Positions 8,351 through 16,604 of a stretch of DNA of 64,000 nt are shown piece after piece. How positions within the stretch are numbered: position 1 is the first letter of the stretch; every line of letters begins with the position of its first letter. The stretch is from NCBI GenBank assembly GCA_963774405.1, contig CAVZEV010000002.1:62001-126000 (forward strand). The letters run 5' to 3'. Under the pieces are notes generated by a model. That model worked only from the letters and a program-made list of their open reading frames with translations. It ran no database searches and had not been told where the DNA came from. The DNA is from VRUE01 sp963774405 (lineage in GTDB: Bacteria > Actinomycetota > Thermoleophilia > Solirubrobacterales > 70-9). A program made the translations under genes and the position numbers.

Positions 8351-8408
8351 CGCCACCCACGCTAGGTGGTCCCGACGCACGCAACAAGACTAGATCGTCA
8401 AGGAAGGT

Positions 8409-9183
8409 CTATTTCTTCGTCGCGTGCCTGTGGGGGTGGCGCTTTCGAAGGCGATGGTGGCGCCAATGCCGCCGGTGGCCCCGACAGCGTCCGGCCCTAC
8501 GGCCGGGCCGACGGTGCGTCCTGTGACGTCCCCGCTTGACCTTGCACCAGCCGCGATGGCGGGGAGTCGCCACAGTCGATGGTTCGACGGGCGCAAGAAG
8601 GGCAGAGGCGAGCACGTGGTGGTAATCGGCATTCACGTATGGGCAGTGCCAGCCGGGCGGCACCGGTTCGCCCGGCGGCACACAGGGGAGCTCCTTGCCG
8701 GTCTGTGCGACTTCGAGCACGGAGAGACAGGCGAGCCGTCCGGGCACTCCATCGAGAGCGACGTTCGGTAGATCGAAGCTCGCCGAGCCGATGTCCTGCC
8801 TTTCGCCTTTCCGACCAGACGAGTCCGACCTCCGGCCCAAGCGAACCGAGCTGCCGTTCGGCAGAGTCACATTCCGCCGGTCCCGTCCCCGGGCCGACAG
8901 TGACATAAGGCGTCCATCCGCAATACGGAGATTCGGGCGCAAGGGGCGTCGTGGATTTGCCCCCTTCCCCTGGGTTTTCAGGGCCTTCCACTGGAGGGGC
9001 CACTGCGTTTTCGCACCCCGTCCAGGTGACCGATCCAGCAAGGCTTCCCTGCGTCCAGCCGGCATTCGATTCCGCTTGAGTGAATTCCCCGCCCGCGGCA
9101 AGCGAATACGCAGGCAAGGTCAGGGCAAGCGCGCAGGCAAAAACCGAGACCACGGTCGCCAAGACACCCCGTCGGTCGCTCAT
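8409..9183 (-). pseudogene. Secreted protein with Arg/His-rich tail, frameshifted paralogue
   Basis: It starts MSDRRGVLATVVSVFACALA, a signal peptide. The next part, GGEFTQAESNAGWTQGSLAGS, is clearly paralogous to the upstream gene (SGEFTRAQANADWTQASIAGS). Near 8820 the homologous frame shifts by one base (…GLVWS to GRKGERQDIGSASFDL) and continues to a stop at 8409. The extreme C-terminus is very rich in Arg and His. The start overlaps the upstream stop (ATGA), so the two form an operon. Function is unknown. It could be a real pseudogene or carry an assembly indel. Confidence 0.55.
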
Positions 9184-10025
9184 GGCAATTTCCGCGCCGA
9201 TCCTCGGTAGCGGCGATGGTGATGCTGCACGCAAGCGACCCGCCTCTTGCTGTGTCGCGCTCGGTGTCTCAAGCAGGTCCGCCGCCGCTTGACCTTGGGG
9301 GGTGACACTGGTCGCTCCAGGGACGAAACTCCGCTCCACGGACTGCCGGAAGGATCGTCGGTCGATCTCGTTTCAGGCGGCGCTTCCTTGCCCGAGGTTT
9401 CCCCGATTGGCGATTCTTCTGTGGCGATTTCTTCATTGGGGCCTTCGGTCGTGGGGGGTTCTGGAGGTACCGGTCCTCCTTCTGGCCCTTCAGGTGGCAC
9501 CGAATTCACCGTCAGCACGGCCGAATCGAGAACAACTTCCTTCACTTCGTCTCTGAGCTGGGCCGTGCAGAGCGTTTCCGGCTCCGGGCAGTAGGGCCAT
9601 GCTTCGAGCGTTTCGCGGAGAACCAGGCAGGCCAACTGCTCAGTTCCGCCCGAAAGCGGAATACCGGCCAGGTCGAATTCCGCGTTCCCGGCAGTTGAGC
9701 GTTCGCGGCCTTCCCAAACGACTTGGATTTTGCGGTTTGGAGCCGGCCAGGGCCGTTCGGCTTCGTTGCATTCGGCAGGATCCGAACCCGGGCCCACGGC
9801 GACGTAGGGAAGCATCCCGCAAAACCCAACCGTTGGTTCGCGAGGCGCATAGCACCCGTTCATCGCGACTGAGCCGGCGATGCTCGCCTGTGTCCAGTCG
9901 GCGTTTGCCTGAGCCCTGGTGAATTCTCCGCTTGACGCCAGGGCGGGAACGGCCGAGAAGGCAAGGCAGAGGATGACGGCAACGCCCAAAGCCCCAACAC
10001 CTACATACCCATTCGTAGCCTTCAT
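9180..10025 (-). CDS. Putative secreted protein with cationic C-terminal tail
   Basis: 281 residues. The signal peptide (hydrophobic residues 8-28) ends at VPALASSGEF. A domain of about 150 residues with several cysteine pairs follows. Next come a Pro/Glu/Gly-rich low-complexity linker and a C-terminal block dense in Arg, His and Cys (RRRTCLRHRARHSKRRVACV). The tail resembles the basic Cys-containing tails seen on secreted Solirubrobacterales proteins and might bind cell-wall polymers or nucleic acid; that is a guess. It is the first gene of a two-gene operon with its paralogue. No known family recognised. Confidence 0.65.
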   Translation of the reverse strand: MKATNGYVGVGALGVAVILCLAFSAVPALASSGEFTRAQANADWTQASIAGSVAMNGCYAPREPTVGFCGMLPYVAVGPGSDPAECNEAERPWPAPNRKIQVVWEGRERSTAGNAEFDLAGIPLSGGTEQLACLVLRETLEAWPYCPEPETLCTAQLRDEVKEVVLDSAVLTVNSVPPEGPEGGPVPPEPPTTEGPNEEIATEESPIGETSGKEAPPETRSTDDPSGSPWSGVSSLERPVSPPKVKRRRTCLRHRARHSKRRVACVQHHHRRYRGSARKLP

Positions 10026-10029
10026 GACT

Positions 10030-10063
10030 TTCGGTACTTAAACATACCGTTTTAGGTACCGAA
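10030..10063. promoter_or_regulatory. Possible operator upstream of the secreted-protein pair
   Basis: Perfect 8-bp arms TTCGGTAC and GTACCGAA are separated by 18 bp, which contain a further CATACCG half-site. The palindrome ends 5 bp before the ATG of the secreted protein (10025), in an AT-rich 62-bp gap between it and cinA. Its position suits a repressor site overlapping the transcript start. No regulator gene is next to it. Confidence 0.5.
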
Positions 10064-10087
10064 TCTCCAAATTTAGGAGGTGTTACT

Positions 10088-11387
10088 TCACGGTGGCGGC
10101 TCTTCACCGCCCAGCAGCATGCGCAGCAGGTGCATGCCGACCAGGGCGGAGCGTTCGCGGATGTCGGCGCGGCCGCCGGGGATCACCGGGTCGCGGGCGA
10201 GGGAGGTGCCGTCGGCGAGACGGGCGTGGAAGCAGACGTAGCCGACCGGCTTCTCCTCCGTGCCGCCGTCGGGTCCGGCGATGCCGGTGATCGAAACGGC
10301 GACGTCGGCGCCGAAGCGCTCCAGCGCACCGCGCGCCATCTGTTCGGCGACCTCGGGCGAGACCGCTCCCTTCGCCGCGATCAGATCGGGGTCGACGCCC
10401 AACAGCTCGGCCTTGGCCTCGTTGGAGTAGGAGACGACGCTGCCCGCCATGTAGGCGGAGGCGCCGGGGAGGTTGGTGATGCGGGCGGCGAGCAGGCCGC
10501 CGCTGCAGGACTCGGCCAGGCCGAGGCGCCGGCCCTGCAGGAGCGTCGCCACCTGCGAGTCGATCGTCTCGCCGTCGAGGCTGAAGAGGTGGTGGGGGTG
10601 GCGCGCCCGCAGGCCCTGCTTGACCGCCTCGGCCGTTGCGGCAGCGCCGTCGCGGTAGCGCACGTCGATCTCGATCTCGCCGCGCCGCAGGCAGGTCGTG
10701 ATCTCGACCTCGGGCAGCGCCACGCCGTCCTGCTCGATCTCGCGCAGGCTCTTGGCGATCTCCGACTCGGGGGTGCCGAACATGCGTAGCGTGTATGCGC
10801 GCAGCGGCGTCGCCCGCGCCAGCACCGCCGCGACCGGCTCGCTCGCCACGGCGACCGGCCACATCGGCTGCAGCTCCCGCGGCGGCCCGGGCAGGACGAC
10901 CACCACGCTGTCGCCGGCGGGCACGACCAGGCCCGGTGCCGTGCCGATCGGATCGAGCGCGATCGAGCCCTCGGGCACGATCGCCTGCTTGCGGTTGGCC
11001 TCGCGCAGTGCCTCGGGGTCAAACCGCATGATCCCGGCCCGAGTGGCGAAGCCGCGCAGGATCTCGGCGATCTTCTCCTCGACCTCCTCATCGAGGACCA
11101 TGACGCGGCCGGCGAACCTGCCGACCACCTCCGCCGTCAGGTCGTCGGCGGTCGGGCCGAGCCCGCCCGAGGTGACGATCAGGTCCATCCCCTCGGCGGC
11201 CATGAAGCGCAGCGCCGCCTCGAGGTCGTCGGGCCGGTCGGCGACGACGAGGATGTGGGCCACCTCCACCCCGCGCTCGGCCAGCTGTTCGGAGAGCCAG
11301 GGACCGTTGCGATCGACGATCCGCCCGGTCAGGCAGCTCGGTGCCGGTGACGACTATGCCCGCCCGCACGGCGGCCGGCTCGGTCAT
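10088..11387 (-). CDS. cinA: CinA-family protein (nicotinamide-nucleotide amidase), one frameshift
   Basis: An N-terminal MoCF/CinA domain (VTSGGLGPTADDLTA) is fused to a C-terminal PncC-type deamidase domain (AESCSGGLLAARITNLPG, SITGIAGPDGGTEEKPVG). The true N-terminus, MTEPAAVRAGIVVTGTEL, is in another frame. One extra base near 11332, in the GAGCTG-C-CTGACC context, breaks the frame between GTEL and TGRIVDRNG. The start ATG overlaps the stop of the RodZ-like gene (ATGA). CinA recycles NMN and is historically linked to competence. The frameshift is probably an assembly error, since both halves are otherwise intact. Confidence 0.85.
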
Positions 11388-12148
11388 GAGCAGGTGGGCC
11401 GTTCGCCTTCTTCGAGTTCGCTCATTTTGCCCGCGGAGTCGACCGCATAGCCGACCGGGCTGGACGTTGCCGGTATTTCCGCTTCCCTGTCGTCGATCAG
11501 CATCTTGACCTCGCCGTTGCCGAATGAGACCGTGAAGCTACCGGAGCGAAAGGGCCCTGCTTCGGCGCCGGCTTCGAGGATCCGGCCGTCGACCAGCGGC
11601 TTGCCCTTGGCGTCGAGCAGGCAGGTCCAGACTTCGGCGCTCGCGATCAGCCGAACGGTCACCCCCGTCCTTACGGGCGGCGGCGCCGGCTTCGCTTGGG
11701 GCTTGGCCTTGCGGGCGACGTCAGGGTGGTGAGCCCCGCCGCTTCCCCCGCTTCCCCCACTGCCTCCGCCGCCGGGGATGGCGACTATCGCGATCACCGC
11801 CACCAGGATCACCGCGACCACGGCAAGCGCCGGCAGCGCGAAGCTCCTGGGCCGACCCGAGGCTCCCGGCTCTCCCGGCTGAGAGCGCCGCGCCTCGTCG
11901 GCTCGGTGCCACGGTTCGACGCTCTCGCGATAGTCGTTGACCAGACGGTCCCCGTCCAGGCCGAGGAAGGAGGCGTAGGTGCGGATGAAGCCGCGCGTGT
12001 AGAAGCCGCCGGGCAGGACGTCCCATTCTTCGTCCTCGATCGCCCGCAGGTAGCGCAGGCGAATCCTCGTCGCCGCCTCGACCTCAGAGAGGTCCAGCTT
12101 GCGGCGATTCCGCGCCTCGCGCAAGATCGTGCCGACACCGCCGTCCAT
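11384..12148 (-). CDS. RodZ-like cytoskeletal/HTH membrane protein
   Basis: 254 residues. An N-terminal HTH_25 domain (LREARNRRKLDLSEVEAATRIR, GGFYTRGFIRTYASFLGLD) precedes one transmembrane segment (about residues 103-125). A Gly/Ser linker then leads to a C-terminal beta-rich extracellular DUF4115-like domain (VTVRLIASAEVWTCLLDAKG). This is the RodZ layout, a partner of MreB in rod-shape control. It lies between ftsK and cinA, a conserved actinobacterial order. Confidence 0.8.
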   Translation of the reverse strand: MDGGVGTILREARNRRKLDLSEVEAATRIRLRYLRAIEDEEWDVLPGGFYTRGFIRTYASFLGLDGDRLVNDYRESVEPWHRADEARRSQPGEPGASGRPRSFALPALAVVAVILVAVIAIVAIPGGGGSGGSGGSGGAHHPDVARKAKPQAKPAPPPVRTGVTVRLIASAEVWTCLLDAKGKPLVDGRILEAGAEAGPFRSGSFTVSFGNGEVKMLIDDREAEIPATSSPVGYAVDSAGKMSELEEGERPTCS

Positions 12149-12170
12149 CAGGACATTGTCCTACCGCGGT

Positions 12171-14315
12171 CTACTCGGGCGCGACCGACGAGGGCTCCGG
12201 CTCGGCGGGCTGCGCCTCGCCACCGCCAGTCAAGCGCGCGAGGTCGGCCTGGGTGACCAGGACCTGGCGTGGTTTGGAGCCTTCGTAGCCGGAGATCACG
12301 CCGCGGCGCTCGAGCATGTCGATCAGGCGTCCCGCCCGGGTGTAGCCGACCCGCAGGCGCCGCTGAATCATCGAGACCGAGGCGGTTTCGGTCTCGACCA
12401 CGACCCGGATCGCGTCGTCGAGCAGGTCGTCGCTGTCGGGGTCGAAATCGCCCTCGGCTTCGACGCCCTTCTCCTCGTGCACCTCGAGCAGCTCCTCTTC
12501 GAACTCGGGTTCGCCCTGCCTGGCCCAGTGGCCGGTGATGCGGGCGGTCTCCTCCTCGGTGACGAAGGCGCCCTGGATCCGCTGCAGCTTCGAGGTGCCG
12601 GCGCCGCGGAAGAGCATGTCGCCCTGGCCGAGCAGCGCCTCCGCCCCGCCCTGGTCGAGGATGACCCGCGAGTCGGTCTGCGAGGAGACGGCGAAGGCGA
12701 TCCGGGCCGGGATGTTGACCTTGATCGTGCCGGTGATGATGTCGGTCGAGGGCCGCTGCGTGGCCAGAACCAGGTGGATGCCGGTGGCGCGCGACTTCTG
12801 GGCGAGGCGGATGATCGAGTCCTCGACCTCGGCCGGAGAGACCATCATCAGGTCGGCGAGCTCGTCGATCACGCAGAGGATGTGCGGCAAGGGCGGTTCG
12901 CCGGCCTTGGCCCGGGCGCGGTTGAGCTCGGCCAGGTTGCGGCAGCGGGCCTGTCCCATGATCCCGTAGCGGCTCTCCATCTCGCCGATCAGGTTGGCCA
13001 GCACGTTGGCGGCCAGACGCGGCGAGGTCACCACCGGAGTCAGGAGGTGGGGCACGTTCTCGTAGTGGTTGAGCTCGACCTGCTTGGGGTCAACGAGGAC
13101 CAGGCGCACGTCGTTGGGCGAGGCCTGCATCAGGATCGAGGAGAGGATCGCGTTGACGCAGCCCGACTTGCCCGAGCCGGTGGTGCCGGCGACGAGCACG
13201 TGCGGCATCTTCGCCAGGTCGGTCCAGACCGGGTTGCCGTCGATGCCCTTGCCGAGCCAGGCGACCAGCGGCGATGTCTTCTCCGGCCGAGCGGAGTAGA
13301 TGTCGCCGAGGCGGACGATGCGCCGGCGCGTGTTGGGAACCTCGACGCCGACGGCCTGCTTGCCGGGAATCGGCGCCAGGATGCGAATGTCGGTCGAGGC
13401 CAGCGCGTAGGCGAGGTCGTTGGAGAGCTCGGTCACCTTCTTGACCTTGGTGCCCGGGGCGAGGCGCAGTTCGTAGCGGGAGACGTGCGGGCCGCTGACG
13501 ATGCCGACGATCTTCGCCTCGACCTTGAAGTGAGCAAGCGTCTCGACCAGCTTGCGGCCGACGATCTCGTGATCGCGCGGGTCGACGCCCTTGTCGCCTT
13601 TGCCTCGTTCCAGCGCTTTCGCCGGCGGCGGCTTGTAGTCGATCCCCTCGGAGATCGTCACGCCGCGCTTGTTGCCCTGCGGAGTCAACGCGACCTGCTC
13701 CGGCTCGGGAATCGGATCGACCGCGGCCGCGTCTTCCTCAGCCTCGATCGCCGCCAGCTCGGCATCGAAGCTCTCGGTCACCGGCTCCTCCAGCTCCGGC
13801 TCGGGCTCCTCGACCAAGGCGACCGTGGGCTCGACGTCGTCCTCCTCGGGATAGGCGCTCATCACGTCGGTCGGCCCCTCCTCGGTCTCGAAGGAGAAGG
13901 TCTTCTCCTCCTGGCGGTCGCGCCGGGTCTGGATCGCGGTCTGGGCCGCCCCACGACTACCGAGGAAGATGTGGCGGAGCCCACGGCCGATGCCGCGGAC
14001 CAGGGTCGAGACCGAGGTGCCCGTAACCAGCAGACCGCCGACAAGCAGCATCAAGACCGTTGCGATGCGCGCCCCAACCGTGCCGACGAGGTAGACCAGC
14101 GCGGTTTCGATCCCGTAGCCAATCTTGCCGCCTTCCCAGCCGAAGAAGAGCACGAAACTGAGGTAGACACCCGCCGCGATCAGAAACAGTCCGATCAAAT
14201 CGAGGTGACGCTGCTCCAAGGCTTGCGGCAGGTGCAGCCTGCCCTTCGCGGCTTTCGACTTGGCTTTCGGCTTCCGGCGCGCGGCTTTCCCGCGCTTCTT
14301 ATTACGCACGAACAT
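12171..14315 (-). CDS. ftsK: DNA translocase FtsK/SpoIIIE
   Basis: 714 residues from MFVRNKKRGKAARRK. A very basic N-terminus is followed by four hydrophobic segments (about residues 38-160), an acidic linker and the motor domain. The motor has Walker A VAGTTGSGKSGCVNAIL, Walker B LVLVDPKQVEL and DRILDQGGAEALLGQGD-type motifs. A C-terminal winged-helix gamma domain (IQRRLRVGYTRAGRLIDML) would read KOPS-like sites. It pumps chromosome ends through the septum. The open frame extends 30 codons further upstream but without family similarity. Confidence 0.93.
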   Translation of the reverse strand: MFVRNKKRGKAARRKPKAKSKAAKGRLHLPQALEQRHLDLIGLFLIAAGVYLSFVLFFGWEGGKIGYGIETALVYLVGTVGARIATVLMLLVGGLLVTGTSVSTLVRGIGRGLRHIFLGSRGAAQTAIQTRRDRQEEKTFSFETEEGPTDVMSAYPEEDDVEPTVALVEEPEPELEEPVTESFDAELAAIEAEEDAAAVDPIPEPEQVALTPQGNKRGVTISEGIDYKPPPAKALERGKGDKGVDPRDHEIVGRKLVETLAHFKVEAKIVGIVSGPHVSRYELRLAPGTKVKKVTELSNDLAYALASTDIRILAPIPGKQAVGVEVPNTRRRIVRLGDIYSARPEKTSPLVAWLGKGIDGNPVWTDLAKMPHVLVAGTTGSGKSGCVNAILSSILMQASPNDVRLVLVDPKQVELNHYENVPHLLTPVVTSPRLAANVLANLIGEMESRYGIMGQARCRNLAELNRARAKAGEPPLPHILCVIDELADLMMVSPAEVEDSIIRLAQKSRATGIHLVLATQRPSTDIITGTIKVNIPARIAFAVSSQTDSRVILDQGGAEALLGQGDMLFRGAGTSKLQRIQGAFVTEEETARITGHWARQGEPEFEEELLEVHEEKGVEAEGDFDPDSDDLLDDAIRVVVETETASVSMIQRRLRVGYTRAGRLIDMLERRGVISGYEGSKPRQVLVTQADLARLTGGGEAQPAEPEPSSVAPE

Positions 14316-14438
14316 GGGCGCCCCCTTCGACGCGGAGACTTCCTCCCCTGCGCCCCGTGGACAGGGAATTGGGCGGGCCTGGAACGTCTTGCACTTTTTC
14401 GGCAATCCCTCGCGGCGTCAGCTATGGCGTCTTCACCG

Positions 14439-15815
14439 AAAAAGTTGGGTCTTGCAAAACAAGCGGGGATGAGACCCGGATAGAAGACATCCGCTGCCCT
14501 CAGAAGGCTCTGCGTGGTTCTAAAACGCGGAGTCAAGGAGGAACAGCGGATGCAAGATCAAGTTAGCCGTCTCGTCGGCTTGGACGGCTTCAGGGTGAGA
14601 GGCGTCATCGAGAGGGGCGACCAGCTCGACCTCGAGGTCGAGCTGGTCGCGCGAGCGGCATCGTGCCCCCACTGCTCAGGTGTGGAGCTGGAGGTCCACG
14701 AGCGGCCGGTGGTCACCCTCAGGGACCTGCCGCTGTGTGGTCGCCGGGCCACCCTGCGCTGGCGCAAGCGCCGCTACCGCTGCAAGGCATGCCGGCGCAC
14801 CCACACCGAGAGCTGTGAGCAGGGCCGCCCGCGTCAGCGGCTCACATCCCGTTTCCGGGCCCGGCTGATCGAGCGGGCCGGCTCGGGCGGCGCCCACGCA
14901 GAGATTGCCCGCGAGGAGGGGACATCGCGCTACCAGGTCACCCGCGCGTTGAGGGTTGCCGCAAGGGAGGCGATCGGCTCCCGCCCGGCGCTGCCGCGAC
15001 GGCTCTCCTTCGATGAGGCCGCCCACCGCAAGGGCTACGGCAACCTGGCCACGGTCGTCTCAGACCTCGATCGCCGCCGCGTGCACGAGGTGCTCGACGG
15101 GCGCTCAAGGGCAGTGGTGGAGCGCTACCTCGGCTCCCTGAGCGAGGCCGAGCGCGATGCCGTAGAGGTGGTCTGCATCGATCCCTATGACCCCTACCGA
15201 AATGCGGTGCGAGCAAAGCTCCCCCAAGCCAAGATCGTCGCCGACCCCTTCCACATCGTGCGCGGCGCCGGGGAGGCGCTTGACAGCGTACGGCGCATCC
15301 GCCAGCGCCGGCTGCGGGCAAAGGAGCAGGGTCGGAAGACCCTGCGCGCCACTTGGAACCCGCGCTTTTACCGCGCCCGCCATTTGCTCTTGCGCGGCAG
15401 GGAGCGACTCACCGAGTCCCAGCGCCGGCGCCTTCGCGAGCTCTTTGCCCACGATCCGGTGATCGCCGAGGCCTGGTGGCTGAAGGAGCTGCTGCGCTCG
15501 GTCTATGCCGCCACCGACCGTGCCCAGGCCACGCAGCGGCTCGACCGCTTCTTCGCCGCTGTGACTCGCAGCGGCCACCAGCCCTTTGAGGCATACGTCA
15601 ATGGAATCGGGTCTTGGCGCGAGGAGATCCTCGCCTACTTCGATAAGCCTGCCTCAAACGGCTACGCGGAGGGAGTGATCAACAAGGTGAAGGTGATCAA
15701 GCGCCGCGCCTACGGCCTGCCGAGCTTTGAGAGCTTTCGGGAGCGGGTGCTCGTAGCATGTGGCTGAAGGGACCATGCTGTGCCTCCCCGCTTAATTTGC
15801 AAGAACCAAAAAGTT
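14439..15815 (+). mobile_element. ISL3-family insertion sequence with 8-bp target duplication
   Basis: The element proper is 14447-15807 (1361 bp). Inverted repeats are about 23 bp: left GGGTCTTGCAAAACAAGCGG (then GGA), right 15785-15807, whose complement begins GGTTCTTGCAAATTAAGCGG. Nineteen or so of 23 positions match. The octamer AAAAAGTT is directly repeated on both sides (14439-14446 and 15808-15815), the 8-bp duplication expected of ISL3. Intact ends, transposase and duplication imply a recent, possibly active insertion. Confidence 0.93.
14514..15767 (+). CDS. ISL3-family transposase
   Basis: 417 residues. An N-terminal zinc-binding region has CPHC and CKAC pairs (AASCPHCSGVE, YRCKACRRTH). 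A DDE nuclease domain includes LSFDEAAHRKGYG, VCIDPYDPYRNAVR with ADPFHIVR, and the C-terminal glutamate in ASNGYAEGVINKVKVIKRRAYG, the classic ISL3 ending. It is full length and uninterrupted. The start shown is the first codon of the open frame; an ATG at 14550 (MQDQVSRLVGLDG), preceded by AGGAGG, is a good alternative and probably the true one. Confidence 0.93.
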   Translation: MVLKRGVKEEQRMQDQVSRLVGLDGFRVRGVIERGDQLDLEVELVARAASCPHCSGVELEVHERPVVTLRDLPLCGRRATLRWRKRRYRCKACRRTHTESCEQGRPRQRLTSRFRARLIERAGSGGAHAEIAREEGTSRYQVTRALRVAAREAIGSRPALPRRLSFDEAAHRKGYGNLATVVSDLDRRRVHEVLDGRSRAVVERYLGSLSEAERDAVEVVCIDPYDPYRNAVRAKLPQAKIVADPFHIVRGAGEALDSVRRIRQRRLRAKEQGRKTLRATWNPRFYRARHLLLRGRERLTESQRRRLRELFAHDPVIAEAWWLKELLRSVYAATDRAQATQRLDRFFAAVTRSGHQPFEAYVNGIGSWREEILAYFDKPASNGYAEGVINKVKVIKRRAYGLPSFESFRERVLVACG

Positions 15816-15908
15816 AAGTGGAAGGCCCGCCCAATTCCCCTTGCACGCGGCTAAATGAGAGGTAAATCTCCACCGGGTTCGTCCCTCGCCCGTCTAACAT
15901 CGCTGTGA

Positions 15909-16604
15909 ATGCTGACCACCGAGCCCGAAACCGCCACCGGCCGCGTGCTGGTGGTCGAGGACGATGCCGAGATCGCCGACGTGCTGCGCCGCTCGCTGCG
16001 CCAGGAGGGCTACGAGGTGAAGACGAGCGCCGACGGGGTCGAGGCGCTCGACGTCGCCACCGGCTTCGTCCCCGACCTCGTCGTCCTCGACCTCGGCCTG
16101 CCGCGCCTCGACGGGGTCGAGGTCTGCAAGCGACTGCGGGCCGAGGGCGACGTGCCGATCCTGATGCTGACCGCCCGGGCCGAGACCGAGGACCGGGTCA
16201 GCGGCCTCGACAGCGGCGCCGACGACTACCTGGTCAAGCCCTTTGAGCGCCAGGAGCTCTTGGCGCGGATCCGCGCCCTGCTGCGCCGGCGGCCGCCGCG
16301 CGGCGCCGCCTCGCTGGAAGTTGGCGACCTCGCGCTCAACCCCGATACGCGCGAGGTCAGGCGCGGCGAGCGCGAGCTGGAGCTGACCAACCGCGAGTTC
16401 GAGCTGCTCGAGTACCTGATGCGCAACGAGCGCCTCGTCGTCTCGCGCGAGCGCCTGCTCGACGACGTCTGGGGCTATGACCCGACCGCGGCGACCAACA
16501 CGATCGACGTCTTCATCTCCAACCTGCGCCGCAAGCTCGAGGCCGGCGGCGAGGCCCGCCTCCTGCACACCAAACGCGGCGCCGGCTACGTGCTCAAGGA
16601 GTAA
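15909..16604 (+). CDS. OmpR/PhoB-family response regulator
   Basis: 231 residues. The receiver domain has an acidic pair (VVEDDAE), the phosphoacceptor Asp in LVVLDLGLPRLDG, LTARAETED and the Lys in DYLVKPF. It is followed by a winged-helix DNA-binding domain (ELTNREFELLEYLMRN, TIDVFISNLRRKLE). The stop codon overlaps the ATG of the kinase that follows. The target genes and the signal are unknown. Confidence 0.93.
   Translation: MLTTEPETATGRVLVVEDDAEIADVLRRSLRQEGYEVKTSADGVEALDVATGFVPDLVVLDLGLPRLDGVEVCKRLRAEGDVPILMLTARAETEDRVSGLDSGADDYLVKPFERQELLARIRALLRRRPPRGAASLEVGDLALNPDTREVRRGERELELTNREFELLEYLMRNERLVVSRERLLDDVWGYDPTAATNTIDVFISNLRRKLEAGGEARLLHTKRGAGYVLKE

Larger units (their letters stand above)
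14364..15839. repeat. Large palindrome interrupted by the ISL3 element
   Basis: Outer arms of 16 bp (GGGAATTGGGCGGGCC at 14364-14379 and its exact complement at 15824-15839) and inner arms of 10 bp (ACTTTTTCGG at 14393-14402 and its complement at 14437-14446 on the IS-proximal side) would form one stem if the insertion sequence were removed. The palindrome lies between the divergent ftsK and response-regulator genes. No open frame was recognised in 14316-14446 or 15816-15908. Confidence 0.7.

Noticed and set aside
12099..14483. A rightward open frame of about 800 codons opposite ftsK
   Set aside because: Antisense shadow of ftsK; it lacks motifs and crosses the ftsK promoter region and the palindrome.
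14950..15600. Minus-strand open frames inside the ISL3 transposase
   Set aside because: No motifs; the plus-strand transposase is complete and explains the composition.
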